NCBI GenBank assembly: GCA_030041155.1
Contig: JASHOJ010000211.1
Span: 1 to 42,823 of the forward strand
Length of the DNA stretch: 42,823 nucleotides
Source of the DNA: Candidatus Binataceae bacterium
Lineage (GTDB): Bacteria; Desulfobacterota; Binatia; Binatales; Binataceae
Direction of reading: 5' to 3'
Part shown: positions 41,701 through 42,823 of the stretch, piece after piece
Layout: each line of letters starts with the position of its first letter
Numbering within the stretch: position 1 is the stretch's first letter
The notes under the pieces: model-generated
What the model was told of the DNA's origin: nothing
Seen by the model: the letters and a program-made list of their open reading frames with translations, nothing else
Databases searched by the model: none
Translations under genes and position numbers: made by a program

Positions 41701-42288
41701 ATGATGAGAGTGATTGCGGGAAATGCGCACGGGCGGCATCTGAAGGCGCCGCGCGGGCTTAATACCAGGCCGACCTCGGCGCGTGCGCGCGAATCGATCT
41801 TTTCACGGCTCCAGGTAAGAATCGATTTCGAGGAGATTGAAGTTCTGGACATTTTCTCCGGCAGCGGAGCGCTTACGTGCGAGGCGCTCTCGCGCGGGGC
41901 GGCGCGCGCGACTCTGATCGATTCCTCGCGCGAGGCGGTCGCCGCAAGCGCGGCCAATTTGAGCAATCTCGGTTACTCGGACAGAGCGCGGATAATCTGC
42001 GCCGACGTGATGCATGCACTTAGCGAGCTCGGGTCGGAGCACGCGCGCTTCGGGCTGATTTTTATCGATGCGCCGTTCAAGAACGATATGACCGCGGCGG
42101 TGCTCGAGCGGGTGGCGCGGTGCGATCTTGCGGCGGAAGGCGGATGGATAGTCGCCGGCCAATCGAAGCGGGCGCCCGCGGCGCCGCCCGCGCCCGCGCC
42201 GCTTCAAAGAATCAACGTAGCAACTCTGGGCGATCATCGAATCGCCTTTTACCGGCGACCGCAATCGGCGCCGAGCGTTGGGAGCTGA
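41701..42288 (+). CDS. rsmD: 16S rRNA (guanine-N2)-methyltransferase RsmD family protein
   Basis: About 195 residues of class I SAM-dependent methyltransferase. MRVIAGNAHGRHLKAPRG followed by TRPTSARARESIFSRL is the family N-terminus, VLDIFSGSGALTCEALSRGA is SAM motif I, and LIDSSREAV motif II. The catalytic motif IV, usually D-P-P-F/Y, reads FIDAPFKN: the first proline is alanine (Ala124). The enzyme normally methylates G966 of 16S rRNA. ATG at 41701 or 41704 both fit. It is followed after 7 bases by coaD, the common rsmD-coaD pair. Confidence 0.92.
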   Translation: MMRVIAGNAHGRHLKAPRGLNTRPTSARARESIFSRLQVRIDFEEIEVLDIFSGSGALTCEALSRGAARATLIDSSREAVAASAANLSNLGYSDRARIICADVMHALSELGSEHARFGLIFIDAPFKNDMTAAVLERVARCDLAAEGGWIVAGQSKRAPAAPPAPAPLQRINVATLGDHRIAFYRRPQSAPSVGS

Positions 42289-42295
42289 GGCCCTG

Positions 42296-42811
42296 ATGGC
42301 TGTCAAACCGGCAAATCACACCGCCACCGTCGCGGTCTATCCGGGGGCATTCGATCCAATTCATAACGGACATATCGACGTTATCCGCCGCAGCGTGATG
42401 CTGTTCGACGAGGTGATTGTCGCGGTCGCGTATAATCCGCATAAGGACGCCGCGCTGTTTACTCCCGATGAGCGGGTCGCGATGATCCGCGACGTCATCC
42501 ACGATCTTGAGCCGCGCGCGCGGGTCGACAAGTTCAGCGGCGCGGTGGTCGATTACGCCCAGCGCATCGGCGCGCGCGCCATCATCCGCAGCATGCGCGC
42601 GGTGACCGATTTCGACTACGAGATGAACATGGCGCAGATGAACCGGCTGATGAATCCAAATGTCGAGACCGTGTTCGTGTTTGCAAAGGCAAGCCTGTTC
42701 TTCAGCGCATCACGGCTGATAAGAGAGGTCGCCGGATACGGGAAAAAAGTGCCGGAGCTGGTGCCGGATTTGGTGATGGAGCGGTTGCGCAAGAAGCTCG
42801 GCGTCGAATAA
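42296..42811 (+). CDS. coaD: Phosphopantetheine adenylyltransferase
   Basis: A 171-residue nucleotidyltransferase of coenzyme A synthesis, forming dephospho-CoA from 4'-phosphopantetheine and ATP. VYPGAFDPIHNGHIDVI carries the HxGH motif (His23, His26), RSMRAVTDFDYEMNMAQMNR is the pantetheine-site helix, and FFSASRLIREVA corresponds to the S-S-x-x-R-E motif. The ATG at 42296 has GAGG 5 bases upstream and follows rsmD by 7 bases; an in-frame TTG further upstream overlaps rsmD and is less likely. Confidence 0.96.
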   Translation: MAVKPANHTATVAVYPGAFDPIHNGHIDVIRRSVMLFDEVIVAVAYNPHKDAALFTPDERVAMIRDVIHDLEPRARVDKFSGAVVDYAQRIGARAIIRSMRAVTDFDYEMNMAQMNRLMNPNVETVFVFAKASLFFSASRLIREVAGYGKKVPELVPDLVMERLRKKLGVE

Positions 42812-42823
42812 TCGCGCGGGCGC

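Overview
The window is a GC-rich, densely packed chromosomal segment from a Gram-negative bacterium. The evidence is several lipobox lipoproteins, a class A penicillin-binding protein of the PBP1b type, a two-PDZ periplasmic HtrA protease, a prepilin peptidase and the membrane arm of proton-pumping complex I. The gene order tmk-holB-ricT-metG-(x)-tatD and the presence of a DUF1844 gene fit Deltaproteobacteria-like lineages (Desulfobacterota, Binatota and relatives); that placement is inference. I saw no rRNA, tRNA, CRISPR array, insertion sequence or phage gene.

Layout. Bases 1-2077: a truncated transglutaminase-like gene, a DsbA-fold protein divergent from a Nudix hydrolase, and a small conserved protein. 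2396-5636: gamma-glutamyltransferase, then three tandem paralogous glycine-zipper lipoproteins closed by a clear terminator. 5635-25275: one almost unbroken minus-strand run. Read 5' to 3' on the minus strand it is htpX, DUF1844, htrA-type protease, PBP1b, a TPR protein, tsaD, rsmA, mutM, an M20 peptidase, prepilin peptidase, tmk, holB, ricT, metG, a GT-C membrane glycosyltransferase, tatD, an ECF sigma factor, and an alkyltransferase fused to an Ada zinc domain. Many neighbours overlap by 1-26 bases. 25654-30524: a PIN/AbrB toxin-antitoxin pair, a GT9 glycosyltransferase divergent from cysK-larE, a DUF2283 protein and a one-helix membrane protein. 30597-33468: an APC permease, a small lipoprotein, a strong consensus-like promoter with a possible short gene, and a RidA-like protein. 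33884-41490: a complex I operon of unusual content (nuoE-H-J-K-L-M-N, without nuoF, nuoG and nuoI). 41701-42811: rsmD-coaD.

How the genes work together. The htpX-to-TPR block is an envelope unit: membrane-protein quality control, periplasmic proteolysis and peptidoglycan synthesis. The TPR protein has a Pro/Thr-rich linker and is translationally coupled to a PBP1b that carries a UB2H docking region, which suggests an LpoP-like activator lacking a lipid anchor. The block after it covers tRNA and rRNA modification, DNA repair and replication. The sigma factor and the rearranged Ogt-Ada protein share an ATGA junction and may form an alkylation-response unit without the usual AraC domain.

The strongest unusual points are the PBP1b/TPR pair, the sigma/Ogt-Ada unit, the reduced nuo operon, the lipoprotein triplication, and a C-rich/palindromic repeat whose two copies supply C-terminal codons of nuoM and larE.
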